From Prunus persica (Eukaryota > Streptophyta > Magnoliopsida > Rosales > Rosaceae), in assembly GCF_000346465.2 (NCBI RefSeq), contig NC_034012.1:2381134-2445133 (forward strand): 64,000 nucleotides of DNA. Direction: 5' to 3'. Shown here one piece after another: positions 9,777 through 22,979 of this stretch. The notes under the pieces are model-generated. The model worked only from the letters and a program-made list of their open reading frames with translations, did no database searches and had not been told where the DNA came from. Positions within the stretch are counted from its first letter, which is position 1; the number at the start of each line of letters is the position of its first letter. The position numbers and the translations under genes were made by a program.

Positions 9777-12058
9777 TTGCTATATATACGTATTATTTAT
9801 GAACGAACATATATTATATGTATTATGAGAATGTTTTGATTTGTTGAGTCCAAGCAACACCATAACAATGGAAATGCTAGACATTAGGGATTGTTTAGGA
9901 AAAATCGTTGGATAACAAAAATGGCAGGGTTTTGTAAATAAGCAATAAGAAATGGGCAACTTTTATCCTTCATGGCATCCGTTTTCGAAATTGGGGGGAT
10001 GTTTTCTATTTTGAAATGTGCTCCCTTTTTTTTTTTTTTTTGGGGGAATGTTGCAACTCTCCTTGAGTTAATATAAAATGAAAGAAAAAATATAGTCATG
10101 TAGTATAACTTGTGCACGAATAATATGGTATGGTTATGATTATAATATGAATATTTACAATGAACTATAAACGATATAGTTGATATCTAATTTTTAAGGT
10201 ATAATATCGGATCAGAGACAAAGATCTTAACACATAATTTAACAAGGATCTTACCACATGTCAAGAATTCGATTTGGATTATGTTGTAGGATTGCCAAAT
10301 AAACAACACGGTGGAGATATTCGATGTGGACAATATTGTAGGATTGACGAGTAAACGACATAGTTGATATCTCCGAGTTTTAAAGGAAATGAGATTAGGA
10401 TCCTACTACATAGTCAAAAATGGATTCGAACCTTGCCCTACTCAAGAACTGACCCGGACCATGGGGTAGGATTGCTCCCGGAAATGCTATGATTGTGGGA
10501 GGGTTCAGTCTCACTACTCAACAAGAGAGAGAAAATAATGATTGAATAGTTTGATTGATTGCTCCACTCAAGGAACTTTGTGTTTGAGTTCGACTGTCTG
10601 AGAGGAGATGGAAACTCAAATCAATGAACTTGGGCCGAATTGATTCAATATCAATATTGTTGTTCATAATTGAGGGCCAACGAGGGGACCTTGTAGAAAT
10701 TAGATTTAGACATGCAGGCCCAAAAGAATATTATATATATATATATATATATATAAAAGACCCCCGAACCTTGAAAGAGTGGGCCCACTTTGACACCCAT
10801 AAAGTGGATGTGGAAGTGGAAGTGCAGGGAGCAGTTGTAACCCCCAACGGACGCCACGCCAGCATCATCACCATCTACAACTGGTCCATCTCTGTTTCTG
10901 CCAACTCCGCTTCTTCGGTTAAGTTGGTTTGGGGCACGTGCCACTCGTCTCGTTCACTCACTCTCATCCTAATTCCTAATCCAATTTACACTCTCACACT
11001 TCAATTCTAGTCTCAGCAAATGGGAATCTCACCAGTCAGCATCCACTTTCACATATAGCTTCATTTGAATTGCCGGAATTGCCCCTCCTTAAACATGAAC
11101 AAATACTCCAATTGATAGATAATTAGCCGAATCTCTCACACATTAATAGGTAATTCATTTTCAAATAAATCATGTTGCGTTCAATATACCTATTGCTTAT
11201 ATACGTTGACACACACATTCTTTAGTCAATGGCAAAAGGGAGATTCGAATATCAATGAACACATATTATTTGATTACTGACAAAAATGTTTACTAATAAA
11301 AGAGAAATTCCAACATTTTTTTAGCAACAACATAACATAAGAAAAATTCAAATGTGAACGAGCACATGTTATTTAATCAACTACCAAAAAAGAGATTTGA
11401 ATGTTAATATGTAAAGGAAAATTCGAATTTCAGATTCTTGAATATAAATTATTAAACTAATTAGAATTAGACGTATTATAATTACCGTGTTTTTTCTTTA
11501 GGTGCACACGGATTATTTTAGTGTCATCGTACACACCTTCAAATATTGTATGGGAGTCCTTTTATAATTTTTTTCTCGGATCGAATGTCATCATAAATTT
11601 GACACGCGCTGGACAAAATTGGTTTGCCGAAGAATGAGAAGGAACTTTGACTAATCCAATCCAATCTAACACGTGAGTAAGTAGACAGAAAACAAGAGTT
11701 ATAGAAAAGTCGGCATGGAAATGCTTGGAAGAACGGGGACACAATTGTCTTTCTGAGTAAATGATGTCACAGAGAAGAGAACGAAACCCACCAAACAGAA
11801 AATCAAAAAAGGAAAGAAAAAAAATTGTGAATAGAAGACTCAAGGAGCGAGTTATGAGTATGATTGTAGTAGGCAGACAGAGATGAAAGTGGAATGAAAG
11901 AGAAAAAAAATAGAGTAGTTGCTGCTGCTGAGGCCTGACAGGCACACACACAGCCAAAAAAAACACAGGGACGACCGCCAAGCCACCCTCCTGAGCCTGC
12001 TCTGACCCGCCGCCTCTGCTCTCTCTTATTCACCTGTCCAGTTTTGAGTGTGGTCCAT

Positions 12059-12081
12059 CCCCTCCCCTCCCCTCCCCTCCC
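12059..12081 (-). promoter_or_regulatory. potential G-quadruplex in the first Dof gene promoter
   Basis: Plus strand carries (CCCCT)4CCC, so the minus strand reads five G-runs of three or four separated by single A. Short loops predict a very stable quadruplex on the template strand. A TATA-like CAATATATCT follows immediately, placing it at the core promoter of the Dof gene at 12930. Confidence 0.5.
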
Positions 12082-12929
12082 AATATATCTAAATTCAATA
12101 GCTAAAGCTCTCATCTTTCTTCAGTTCTAGAGACTTTTCTTTGTTTTATTTTGTTGGGTTTGGTTTTGCTTCTTGGGGGGCTCTGAATTGCAGCATATCT
12201 GAATGAAAAGGTAAAGGTTGAAGCTTGGTGTTCTGGGTTGTTGATATTATGATCAAACAAAAGCAATGGATTGGGAGGTTTTTTATTTGTAGGTTTTCTG
12301 AGCTGCGTTTTTGAGTTAATGAATTAACACCAATTCTGGTGGTATCTCTCTAGCTCCCACAGATTATTGAGACCTCTCCTATCTGGGTTTTGTGCTCATC
12401 CGACACCCCGTTTTCGGTCCTCTGTTCAAATTACAGTAAAACAAAGAACAAACAAGAAAGCAGGTCAACAATCTAATCTCTTCACACCTTCTGACACCTT
12501 GTGTGTAGAAGGAGCAAAAAAATCTTGTCGGATATTGTTCAATTCAGGGAGATATTGGGCCATCGGATTTTCATAATTTCATTTCCCATTTGGTTTCATG
12601 CTTATTACATTCATTGTGATTGATGAAATGAGTGAATGGCCTCTGGTTTTTTGTGGTGGGTAGGTAAGTTAGTGGGAACGAGAAAGAGGCATGCCTATGC
12701 ACAAGGATAACGATCGCCCTTTGTTTTGCAGTGAGAGTCTTTAGATTCTCAAGGCTCAGCGAAACACGTTGAGCCTCTCATCTCACAACAACGCTCTAAT
12801 TTAGCCTTCCCCTTATAACCTGCGTGTTCCATAAAGCCGCACATCCCATCAAGCAAGAGCACAGCAGCAAAAGAAAGAAAAGTATATAGGGAGATCATCA
12901 TCAAACACCAGCTGGGGCTTGTTCAGAAG

Positions 12930-13808
12930 ATGGATCAGCAAAATCCAGATCAGAGGTTGAAGCCAACTTTACAGACTGAGAACCAGCAGCAGCAGCAGCA
13001 AAACCAGCAGCCTCAGAAGTGTCCTCGCTGTGAGTCTCTGAACACCAAGTTTTGCTATTACAACAATTACAGCCTCTCTCAGCCGCGCTACTTCTGCAAG
13101 ACTTGTAGAAGGTATTGGACCCAAGGCGGGACCCTCAGGAACGTCCCTGTCGGCGGAGGCTGCCGGAAGGGGAAGCGTCCGAAGACTAATTCTTCATCAT
13201 CATCATCTCCCTCTCTGCAGCCACAGTCGCAGGCACAGGCACCACAACAAGACCAGCAAACAGTGAAAAACTTGTCCACAACAAGCCCAAGTTCTAATCT
13301 TGGGGCTATAGAGAGCACTGGTAATTTGGCTTCTCACCATCAGTACTATCCTGGTGGTACTGGGTATTTGTCATCTTATGCAGCAATTCAATCTCTGAAT
13401 CAGTCACAGCCCTTCAACGTTGGGGGCCATGATCAACTGGGAGGAGGTGCATCCTCAAATATGAGCCTGCTGCAGGGGTTCAATGTTTCAGCTCCTTTTG
13501 GCCAATTTTATCAAGCTGGCAACACTAAGAGCAGCATGGTGGATCAAACGGCTCTGTATCCATCTGATCAAGAGGGCTTATTGATTCAACCAACCAGGCC
13601 TTCTGCTTCTAGTGACCATGGCTGGCCTCATCAGAGCTTCAACATCAACAGATCATCTGCTAATGCTTCTTCTGCAGCTTCTGAAAGCGCTTTGTGGGCC
13701 ACCACCACCTCTGGTAACATGAACACCACCACCACCACCAGCGCTGGGCCTTCTCTGAACCCAAACCAGTGGCCTGATCTACCTGGATCATATGGCCCTC
13801 CTAATTGA
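12930..13808 (+). CDS. Dof-type zinc-finger transcription factor
   Basis: Intact single coding exon, 292 aa, from ATG to TGA. A Gln-rich N-terminus ([11 protein letters not shown]) precedes the Dof domain. The single C2C2 zinc finger has Cys31, Cys34, Cys56 and Cys59, with the family core [18 protein letters not shown] followed by [19 protein letters not shown] and the basic end RKGKRPK. Dof proteins bind AAAG sites in plant promoters. The rest is Ser/Gln/Asn-rich and low in complexity. The C-terminus [18 protein letters not shown] is a conserved-looking tail with a probable activation role. The exact subgroup was not settled. It lies tail to tail with the second Dof gene at 21559-22880 but differs enough in the linker and C-terminus that a recent tandem copy is unlikely. 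A possible intron lies in the 5' leader. Confidence 0.95.
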   Translation: MDQQNPDQRLKPTLQTENQQQQQQNQQPQKCPRCESLNTKFCYYNNYSLSQPRYFCKTCRRYWTQGGTLRNVPVGGGCRKGKRPKTNSSSSSSPSLQPQSQAQAPQQDQQTVKNLSTTSPSSNLGAIESTGNLASHHQYYPGGTGYLSSYAAIQSLNQSQPFNVGGHDQLGGGASSNMSLLQGFNVSAPFGQFYQAGNTKSSMVDQTALYPSDQEGLLIQPTRPSASSDHGWPHQSFNINRSSANASSAASESALWATTTSGNMNTTTTTSAGPSLNPNQWPDLPGSYGPPN

Positions 13809-15519
13809 GACTTTTCAAGCATGCATTTCTTGCAGCAGCTCCCTCAACCTCCAGAGACCGTTCAGAACATGGCAATTAATTATCCATCTGCATATGGATG
13901 GATCTCATCTCAGCCCATGTTCAGTTCTCATTTCCCTGTACTGTGCTAAATTGGTTCATTTAACTTGGTGGTTTAAGTAGGTTATGTATAATCTTTGTTT
14001 TTCATGGAGCATAGATATATATATTTAGAGAGAATTTGGTGATGTGAGTTTTCATTGTAAATGAAAGGAGGAGCGTATAGCGGTCGTAATCATATATAGC
14101 CTTTTGTTTCCATGCGTTGGGTTGATCTATGATTAGGTTGTTTGTTTTGAACTTAAATTTCATCAAAAGTTAAATGAGTTAAATATGCTTTAATTGTAAC
14201 TTTAATTGTTATTTCATTGCTTTAATCGTTTGCTTATTCATCTATACAATTTAGATAGTTCAAAGTGGTGGCTTTCTGAGCAATCTAAAAGTATGATGCA
14301 TGGATAAGGGAAGCTTAGTTGAATGTGTAGAAAAGTTGATGAACCAAGATATATGGTTTGGTTAGGTTTGTTGCATGAGGTGGGTGACTGCACTGACTGT
14401 GCTACAAATGCTTTAAAATGAATCACTACTTGAGACCCAGAGTTCCAAATTGCTTTATGATTTATTGTCATCAGGGCGCTTTGGCAGGCTTTAGCCTGCC
14501 TGCCTGCTACAGGCTCTTTTTCTTGCTAGTGTGGAACAGAAATAGCAAAACAAGATTATTTCTGGCCTGCCAATCACGGTACCTCAAGTGAAAAGGTTTC
14601 ACATAAGTGTTTCTCTATATAATATTAATCTTTCTTATCAATAAACATATAATCCAAGAAACTGTTGGCTGCGAATGCAGGCATAGCTGTTGTAGATGTA
14701 CAACAATATCGAATGGATGGTAGAAATTAATAGAAGAGGTAAAAAAAGAAAAAAGAAAAAAAAAGCCTGCATGGCTGATCCCATTTGAAACAACACTTAC
14801 ACGTTCTATACGCACAGTCCAGCAGTAGTGAATCTTACTATGCAAGGACCACTGGCTCCGGCTGGCACAGTTAATTAGCACTACGTTTAATTATTTAAAG
14901 ATTAATTAATGAATAGATTGCAATGGGATTCTTGTACAATATACATACAGAGAATGGTGGGAGGGCGTGAAGGTGGGTATATTGTGGTTTCCCAGTAAAG
15001 CAAATCTTTGGTCTGCCATAGAGAGATCTCTGTCGCACTACAAAAAGCAGTGTGAGACCTCTTGGGATGCAATATAAGCCGTACATATTATTACATTTGG
15101 ATTTTCAGTTTTCATATGGTTGGCAAGTGATGATTTTCAATTTCTTGTGTTTAATGTTGATGCATCTTATTATGTGAAAAGTAATATCTGCAATGGTTAT
15201 TTTAGTTAACTGAACAATTAATTGGTCTTAATTAACCAATAGAACCATCCGTAGGTGCATATATGCATGCATTATTAAGCTTATAATTGCTACCTTATTA
15301 GTTAGTGTTAGAGTGGTACCAGCAGCTAATCATGAATAATGGTGTGGTACCACTTAGTAATGAATGAATTATGTCAAAACAAAGCAGCACCTACATACAA
15401 AATAAATGGATGTAATAATATGCTCTTGTAATTGATCCATGGAATATAAATAATGAAATAAAAAGATAAATAATTTGGATAAATGTTTCATTGAAATTTA
15501 TCACTATCATCCTACCATA

Positions 15520-15660
15520 ACTTGTTTGTAACGAAGATAGCATTGTTTTGTTATTCTCGGTTAAAAACATAATGACACGTAAAAAAGTTATTCAACGTGT
15601 TATTATATTCTTGATCAAGAATAGCAAAAAGTATTATTTCCGTTACATGATAGTTTCTCT
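15520..15660. mobile_element. MITE copy 1 of a family present twice in the window
   Basis: The inner ends are TAACGAAGAT and, on the other side, ATTTCCGTTA, with the shared body GCATTGTTTTGTTATT and AATGACACGTAAAAAAGT. The same body occurs at 27403-27535. Boundaries are approximate because no clean target duplication was seen. Confidence 0.55.
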
Positions 15661-18600
15661 CCAACTGCACATATCGGGGAAGGAAACAAAGTTGGAGAAT
15701 CCAATCCCCATCTTTGGTTGCTTGTGCCTCAAGAGAGGTCTATAAATAATGGGAAATATTGGAGTGAAATTTCATCTCAAAATGTTTCACTTCAACTTGA
15801 ACGGGGGTTGTTGGAGGTAAATATTGGAGCTTTGAGGATAAAGTATAATGAGACTCTACATTAGTGGGGAACCTTCCCCATCTCTTTACATGCCTTTCTC
15901 TTGTTGAAGTCCTTTCAAAGCTTGAAAGCTCCCTTTGGTGGTGGTGACAAATGCATGGAGGAACAATCCAGTGTCTGGCTTTAGCACCACGTCTACATTT
16001 TCATGATTTTGATGTGTGGGGCCCTTCTCGTATTTCTTATATCTCTATGATATTGAAGCAAAATGCAGAAGTGGTGGGCCCACTTGGCCGAAGAGACAAA
16101 GACTCCTATATGGAAGAAGTGGACTTTCCATCAAATTCACATCCCATCGATGTGGGGCTCAAGCCTTCTCAATGCACCATCATCTGGTCAGCTTGCAGGA
16201 GACTTTGTAAAAGTTCAAAGAAGAGAGAAATTTTTTAAAAGAAATCAAAATAAAAAAAATTATTTTTATTTATTTTTTATTTTTTAATTTTTTTTAATAT
16301 TTGTATGTCTTTTATTTAAAAATTAAGAGGTTTTTCTATTTTTTTTGAAAAAACTTTTGCTTTTTTTAAAAGTAAAATTTTTTTATGGCTAAAACCTAAA
16401 TTTACTGCAGGTCTTTCGGTTTTTTGGACAGTTTTGTGGACTTAGCCACTTGACCATATGATGTGTTTGAGACATTAAAGGGTGTCAATATACCCCAAAT
16501 AGTATGTGAAACTAAATCATAAAAAGTTCATTTGTAATTAGGTCCTCAATCAAAACGGTTAGAGCAATAACTTTGTAGCTTAAGTAATTAAAAATAGTTA
16601 TTTATGTATTTGAGATTATGCGTTTAAATTAATGTCGTATCCTTATTTTGAAAAATAAGAGAAATAATAGTTTTTTATTGTTGTTGTTGTTGTCGTTGTC
16701 GTTGTCGTCTTATATGAGTGAAAGATCGAAAGACATCCGGGATTGTGTATAAGATGGGGTTGACTAGCAAGAAAGGAAGTTGTAAATTTCTTTTGTCTTG
16801 GCAACAACGGCACTATAGGGGTTGCTTTTGGAGCAAAGGCTTGACGCCATAATCAAAATTGTAAAGAGCGTCCACACCACACATGTTTCTTTTTTTCTTG
16901 TTGTCTTGTAGTTTGGATTGAAGATAGCGTGGAGAAGGGGTACTTGAACCACTGCTCTACTGTGCTAGATATATGTATTCTGCACATTTGGACGTTATTA
17001 TTGTACAGACGCCATGTATTTTGTACTATATTTATGTGTTTTTTTTTCATATTTACAATTACATTCGAAAGATAATAACGTACGAAAATTCAGATAAGGG
17101 AATATATATAGGTTGTGCTTGCGAAGGAGTTTGCCAAAATCAGTCATCACCAATCTAATTATTAATATCTCCACATGCAACTGCTCATGTCTGCACCTAT
17201 GTTTCCTCGCATTGGTCGACTTGTTGTCTTCTTGTTGGCTCCTTCAGTTGGCTGTCGTAAGAGGCTTGTGACAGAATGTTTAAAGAAAACATAATGTATT
17301 TGGTAGGGGAATTAGGAATGTACTTAAATTAGATTTATAAGATTACTTCAACTTCTTGTGTGTTTCTCTCTCTATATATATATAATAATATTATTTAAAA
17401 ACTAATGTACATATGATCTCCTAATCGATCATTAACAAATGCTGGTCTTGTTAATGTTAATGAAGTGGGAAGAGTACTTGTTTCAATCTTGTATGATTAT
17501 GATGTTTGATCGTGAAGGTTGAAAAACAATGATGTTGAAGCTGAACTATTCAAAGGTCAACACACACAGAGACACGAGATATATATAAATGAAAACAATT
17601 AAACTAGAATGAGGCAGCAGCAGGAGAGGGCCCCTGCATTCCAAAACAATTGGATTTGTTGGGCATAGGCACCACCACTGGACATCTGGACATGAACACT
17701 CACCCACTGGGCTAGTTGGTCATTGGGGGCCCTTACCTGAGTGAACACTAGAAAACACAACATATACAGACAACTCTGTCTGGCACTGCATCATTAATAT
17801 CTGAATATATTTCTGTTTGGACCAGAAATGGAAATAGGGCCGTTAAGGACTGTTGAAAGCTTTAATAAAGCGTTGGGTCAAATGCGATTTGAGTTTTGGA
17901 AACCTACTGAACTAAAGGGACCATGCTGAAACCTATTCTCAATGTCAACGCAAGATCAAAGCACTCGAGTTTACCAGCTTACTCACAAAAGAAGGACAAA
18001 CAACATACTCATCTTCATCAAGCAAGTTGGAAAAACACATGACACAACTTTTCTTACAGAAAAAAGTTCAAACTCAATCAACAATTGATCTCATTGAACT
18101 CAAATAGATTTCTCTTGTATAAAGATTCCCAATTGACAACTTCTGAGATATCTTTTAATTTATTTGCTCTGCCAATACTTGGTATGAATAGAGAAATCTT
18201 TAGTTTCAAGTTGCATTTTCACTTATTTTAAGTTTATACATCCTTTGTTTATCATCATATATTTTACAAAATCCAAAATGGGCAGAATAACAGTATTTTT
18301 CTTATTAGAAAAGCTTGCCCGATTTGGGGTAAGCTAGCTTGATTTGGGATTTCTTGCCCGATTTACACCTTATTAATCAATCTTTCTATATCAGTGCACA
18401 AAATAGAATATTGAAATCCTTAAGTATACAAGGCATTAAAAAGAACCAATTTGAACCAACTTGGAGCACAATGTGGCTTGATTAGCAGTTAAAAGATTGA
18501 GCTTGAATCCGAAGCATTTCAAACTGCAAAACAGTTAAACATCTTTCTATTGGGCTTAACTAAGCTCTAATAGTGGCACGCCTATTCATCAAGATACTAA

Positions 18601-20240
18601 AAGATCACTCTAAGATCCCTTGCCTGGGCCTAAGAGCAGTTCCACCGCATATCCCAACCAGGACAAAGGGGGGGCCTAGGCCCAAGATGCAATTTCGAAC
18701 GGTACAAAACAACCCAGGCAAGGCGTGGGCTCCACAAGTCCTAGCAAGCCTGAAGGCAAGAACATCATGAGATGTTGCCTTAGGGTTGTGACGTCATTGA
18801 TGACCTCAACAACGAAAAAATTCTATAAAAAAAAATTTCTTCTTTATATTTTATTTTATTATTTTTATAAATAACTTGCCATATTCTTCGCTTCTCACAC
18901 CAAAACTCTATACAAATTTCTCTCATCATATCTCATGTGAATAGTGGCTGCCTTTAGGTTGCCATGGGAATGGATGGAAAATGGATAGAAATGCTCTACG
19001 TAAGTTTTTACCTCAGCTCCAACCAACACAAGGGCTACACTGCAAAGATACAATGCACCTGCCCATATAGGGTCAACAATTTCAATCAAAACTATTGATG
19101 GGATGAAGTCATATATATCTGAATATGTATGGCTTTTGTGTGGACACACACACATATTTGGATTTGATTACCAATATATAATATGGTCGTCTTTGATTTT
19201 GATTCTTGATATATTGGTTACATCATCAATATCAATGCATGCCCTCATCAAGGAATTTCAATCCAGAAAACATATCACCACGCCATGTTGCCATCAGTTG
19301 GCTGCTTTTTCAAATACATGGAGGCTCATAATTAATGAGGCTTCTTCATATTACCATTCTTGGAGCCAAGCCTTGATCGGGACCAGTAAAGTACTTATTT
19401 GCCTCAGCCAATATTGGGACCAGGACCAGAAGCACTTCCCACCACAGAAACCCACACTTTTTACCTCTTCCCATACAATCCTATCTTATACAAGTTCAAA
19501 ATCACAACTACATCATGCCTCATTTTAACTACTTCTATCAACTTGCCTACACTAAACCCGCGTACAAAGCTTGCAATAAGGACCCAAAAACACGCGTATG
19601 ATTCAGGCAGAAATTTCATCCTAATTATAAGCACATTATTTATCTATCTACTCAAATCTCTAACATATCTCTTTATAGGGTTTTTGTGTAACGAGAAAGA
19701 ACAATTGGCAACATAAAGTTTAGAGTTCTTTGTCTACACAAAATCTAATTAATAAGGCCCTCCTCCCTCTTTTTTCATGATTTTGGTCTCATAAGATTTT
19801 TGAAGTCTAAAATAGCATAAAAATTTACATGAAACAGGTATAACACTGTTTTGCCATTTCTAATCAATCACGCTATGTCAAATAAAAAAATTATCATCCA
19901 TGTCATAGTAACACAAGTGTTTCTCCTAAAAAGGGAAAAGAGAGCAATTAATGCCGAGAGAGGAGATCATGAATTGGCAGCTTTTTGAAGGAGTGCACTA
20001 CCAGTTGTCTACCACTCACGAAGGGTACGTAATATATCATATCATAGTGAATAATCATATTACCGTGATAGACATAAAACTGCATCTAATTATTAGCTTA
20101 TCAAAATTTTCAACCTAAGTTTTTTCGTACCAATATTCAACCTCAGCCAATCCTTTTAAATCTGCATACACGAAGTCAAGAACTCTCTCTCTCTCTCACA
20201 TATAGATATACTCTCTTTTTTTATTACTACTCTAATGTAC

Positions 20241-20310
20241 TGGGATCGAACTCGAGCATAAAAAGATGAGTACACTGTCTTATTTTGACCAACTGCTCTA
20301 ACTCATATGA
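20241..20310 (-). repeat. tRNA-derived SINE head (weak)
   Basis: Read on the minus strand, the stretch has an A-box-like TAGAGCAGTTGG and, about 45 bp later, a B-box-like GAGTTCGATCCC. This is the spacing of a tRNA-type RNA polymerase III promoter. It does not fold as a proper tRNA by eye, so a SINE remnant is more likely. Confidence 0.4.
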
Positions 20311-21558
20311 GGTAATTTCATAGACATACTAGTTAGGTAAATAGAATGAGCCAGCGTCGAATTCAATATACATTTATTCACCTTATCTTAGTTATTGCCA
20401 TGTGAAATGTTCATGATGTACGTGCATAAAGAATCTCCACCACTCCATGATCCATATGCGTCTACTAGCTATAGTAGTATATATACGGGGAGAATAAAGA
20501 GTTCCACTAGAGCCAGCATACTATAGTCCAAGGAACGTACCTTCAAAATCAATATATATATTTGTCTCCATAGAATAATTCCCATGAATGAAATCCAATA
20601 TACTTTTCTTGAGGTTCACATTAATCTCATGCTAGCCTATAAAAATGTGAGCTACAATTTATATACATACATATCATGCAATAGTACAGTACTATTGACA
20701 GATCTATAATTGTTTTGGTTTGAAAATATCAGCATTTATTCTTTCTCATAATCAAAAATTCAAAACCAGTAACATCAACTACAATGAAAATAGCAGAAAC
20801 TAATCAAGTCGAAGAAAAGACATATATATATATATATATAGATATATATAAATTAATTACGTACCCACATTGCAATAACAATTGTCTCCCATCTCTTCTC
20901 TTGTATACCATTATACCCAATTAACCCCATTTCCCCCCTCCCTCTAAACACACCCATCCCATTCCCAAGAACAAAGTAAGGAATTAAAAATAAATTATTA
21001 GTTCCTTCCTCTCCTTCCTGATCATATAGATCATCACCATTGACATTAACACAAGTAAACCCACCACCCCAACCTAGCTAATAACAAATACATACGAGAA
21101 TTAGGAAACAGTGTCATGCATATTATATATACATATACAAAACAAACACACCAACTTACTGCACTAGAAGAAGCTCTCTAGTCATGATCTTGATTATATA
21201 TAGTTGATATTCGAGGCAGTGAGACGAAGAAGATCCGAGGTTCCTCTCAGCGCAATTTTGGTGGGGGGGGCTCTCAACCTTGATTAATAAAACTGATCAA
21301 GAGGCTGATTAATTCTCTAATTGCTGCTGACATGAACACTCCGATCCCAGCTCCTGCCGTCCTCGCTTCAATAATATTATGAAGCTATACCCTTGACTTC
21401 TTTTTTTGTTTCTTTTTCTTCAACTTTTTTGAAACCCACACCCAGTAACAAAAACCAATTACCAACCAACTAAGAAAACCTAAAGCTAAGAAAGAACCAA
21501 AATCACTTGAGATAATGATGAAATTGAAAAATGATGATGTTGATGAATTTGGCTTCTG

Positions 21559-22759
21559 CTAGATCAGAGAAGAGACTGAGGACCCAAGATTTGATGGATC
21601 ATGCCAATTAGCACCAAGAGTCGTTGAGCTCCAGTAGAGACTGGGATCCGAGAGCCCCATTTGCTCTGTCATCTGATTCTGGCAATTCATATTACCATTC
21701 ACATTATTGTTGTTGCTATTATTATTCCACTCCAACCTGTTCTGACCAGCCTGATCTTCAACTTTCACATCTTTCGCGGCACCACCAGCCTCACCGGTAT
21801 TGCCGGCTGCTATATGAAGGTCTTCAAAGGGTAGTAAGGACTGGAAATACTGGTTATGATTAGGCCCTCTAGCTTGAATATCTTTGAAACTACCCCCATT
21901 GAGGAACTTAGAAGCAAGCACAGAAGCCATAGTTGGAGTGGTGGTGGTAGTAGATGGAGAAGTACTAAAAATGGAGCTATAATTGGAAGAAGGAAGTGAT
22001 GAATTCGATGTGGGATTAAACCTGTTTCGATAATTATCACCAGACATGAAAGTACCTGCTGATGAAAACCCTAACCCCAGCTGAGCATGATGATGATTCA
22101 ACTGATGAAGATCAAACCCAGAAGCGGAACTTGGACTGTCCATAAAAGGGTTACTAGGCAACCCATAAAACATTGGGTTGATCTGATCTATCTGGGATGG
22201 TTGTGAAGGAGGGTTTGAATTACTATTATTATTGTTAGCAGTGTTGCTTGGAATTGAAGAAGAAGAAGAAGAAGCTCCATCCATGGCTGACGACGATGAT
22301 GAGCCAGGCCTCTTCACACGCTTGTTCTTTCTACACCCACCGCCGACCGGAACGTTCCTGAGAGTTCCCCCTCTGGTCCAGTAGCGCTTGCAGGCCTTGC
22401 AGAAGTGCCTTGGCTGAGACAAGCTGTAGTTGTTATAGTAGCAGAACTTGGTGTTTGATGAATCGCAGCGTGGACACTTGAGGGCTTGTTGCTGTAGTTG
22501 GAGCTGCTCTTGGCCTGGTTTCTCCATTATCCGAGTAGCTGGTGATGATGTTGATGAAGACATGTTATTGTTCAAGCCCTTTTGATGGTGATCATCGATT
22601 TGAATATTATCTTGCTGCTGCATCTACAGAATTTTTTTGTGAAAGGAAAAAGGAAAGAAAGAGGGTTTAGGCGGTGGTGTTAGGGTAAAAAGAACAACAC
22701 AGGAGAAATATTCTCTTCCAAGAGCTAAGCAACAAAAGTTGTGTCATGTTTTGTCTAAT

Positions 22760-22810
<51 letters not shown>

Positions 22811-22880
22811 GAACCTGTGGCCATTCGTTAGTAGTTGAAGAGATGAGTACCATCTTCTCATGATCACAGTTGCTCAACAT
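21559..22880 (-). CDS. DOF1.4: Dof-type zinc-finger transcription factor, DOF1.4-like
   Basis: Two exons on the minus strand, 22815-22880 and 21559-22623, joined in phase 0 (CCACAG|GTTCAC ... TTCTGTAG|ATG), give 376 aa. The short first exon codes [15 protein letters not shown]...EWPQ, similar to the small first exons of other two-exon Dof genes. An internal ATG at 22853 is an alternative start. The Dof finger uses Cys72, Cys75, Cys97 and Cys100 ([20 protein letters not shown]) and is followed by [19 protein letters not shown] and the basic RKNKRVKRP. The C-terminus [17 protein letters not shown] resembles Arabidopsis DOF1.4 as I remember it. The neighbours DEG15, DRM1 and RLP4 are also next to DOF1.4 there, which supports this name. 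A 46-nt GA tract fills part of the intron. Confidence 0.85.
22764..22809. repeat. (GA)n microsatellite in the DOF1.4-like intron
   Basis: Uninterrupted GA dinucleotides of about 46 nt directly follow the intron donor. On the coding strand this is a CT tract. Confidence 0.95.
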
Positions 22881-22975
22881 GTTTCTGTTTGAGAAGGAAT
22901 CGTTGAAACAAAGAGTAAGCAGACAAAGAGCAGGTGGCGACGTGAGTCTTTCTTGATGGGGTTGAAATATTATGA

Positions 22976-22979
<4 letters not shown>

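Larger units (their letters stand above)
8892..12929. other. spacer and long 5' leader of the first Dof gene
   Basis: Contains the MITE at 9593-9776, imperfect repeats at 10250-10480 (TTGTAGGATTG with following TAAACAAC-like words), a TA repeat near 10733-10756 and a C-rich tract at 12059-12081 before a TATA-like element. From about 12090 onward is probably the 5' UTR of the Dof gene. A possible leader intron runs from about 12210 (AAAAG|GTAAAG) to 12731 (TTTTGCAG). No protein-coding gene recognised. Confidence 0.45.
13809..21558. other. 7.7 kb spacer between the two convergent Dof genes
   Basis: No gene recognised. Short frames near 15951-16287 and 19103-19528 have no family features. The region holds a MITE copy (15520-15660), a degenerate SINE-like stretch near 16550-16640 (GTAGCTTAAGTAATT then GCGTTTAAATT), a GTT/GTC repeat near 16678-16710, a GAGCAGTTCCACCGC transposon-like segment near 18600-18780, and a tRNA-like SINE head at 20241-20310. 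The 3' UTRs of both Dof genes lie at its ends. Confidence 0.45.

Noticed and set aside
10624..11010. Frame of 128 codons with an Ile-Tyr run
   Set aside because: The Ile-Tyr run is a translated TA microsatellite and the rest has no coding character.
11562..12114. Overlapping minus-strand frames rich in Phe, Leu and Ser
   Set aside because: They lie in the promoter and leader of the Dof gene and reflect purine-rich plus-strand sequence and the C-rich repeat.
15951..16287. Three overlapping short frames, one coding about 95 residues
   Set aside because: Three frames open at once over the same stretch, with no recognisable domain and AT-rich ends, suggest chance or old transposon sequence.
12930..22880. 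The two Dof genes as a recent tandem duplication
   Set aside because: They differ in exon structure, finger-flanking residues (RRYWTQGG versus KRYWTRGG) and C-terminal motifs, and are in opposite orientation. They are distinct Dof subgroups.
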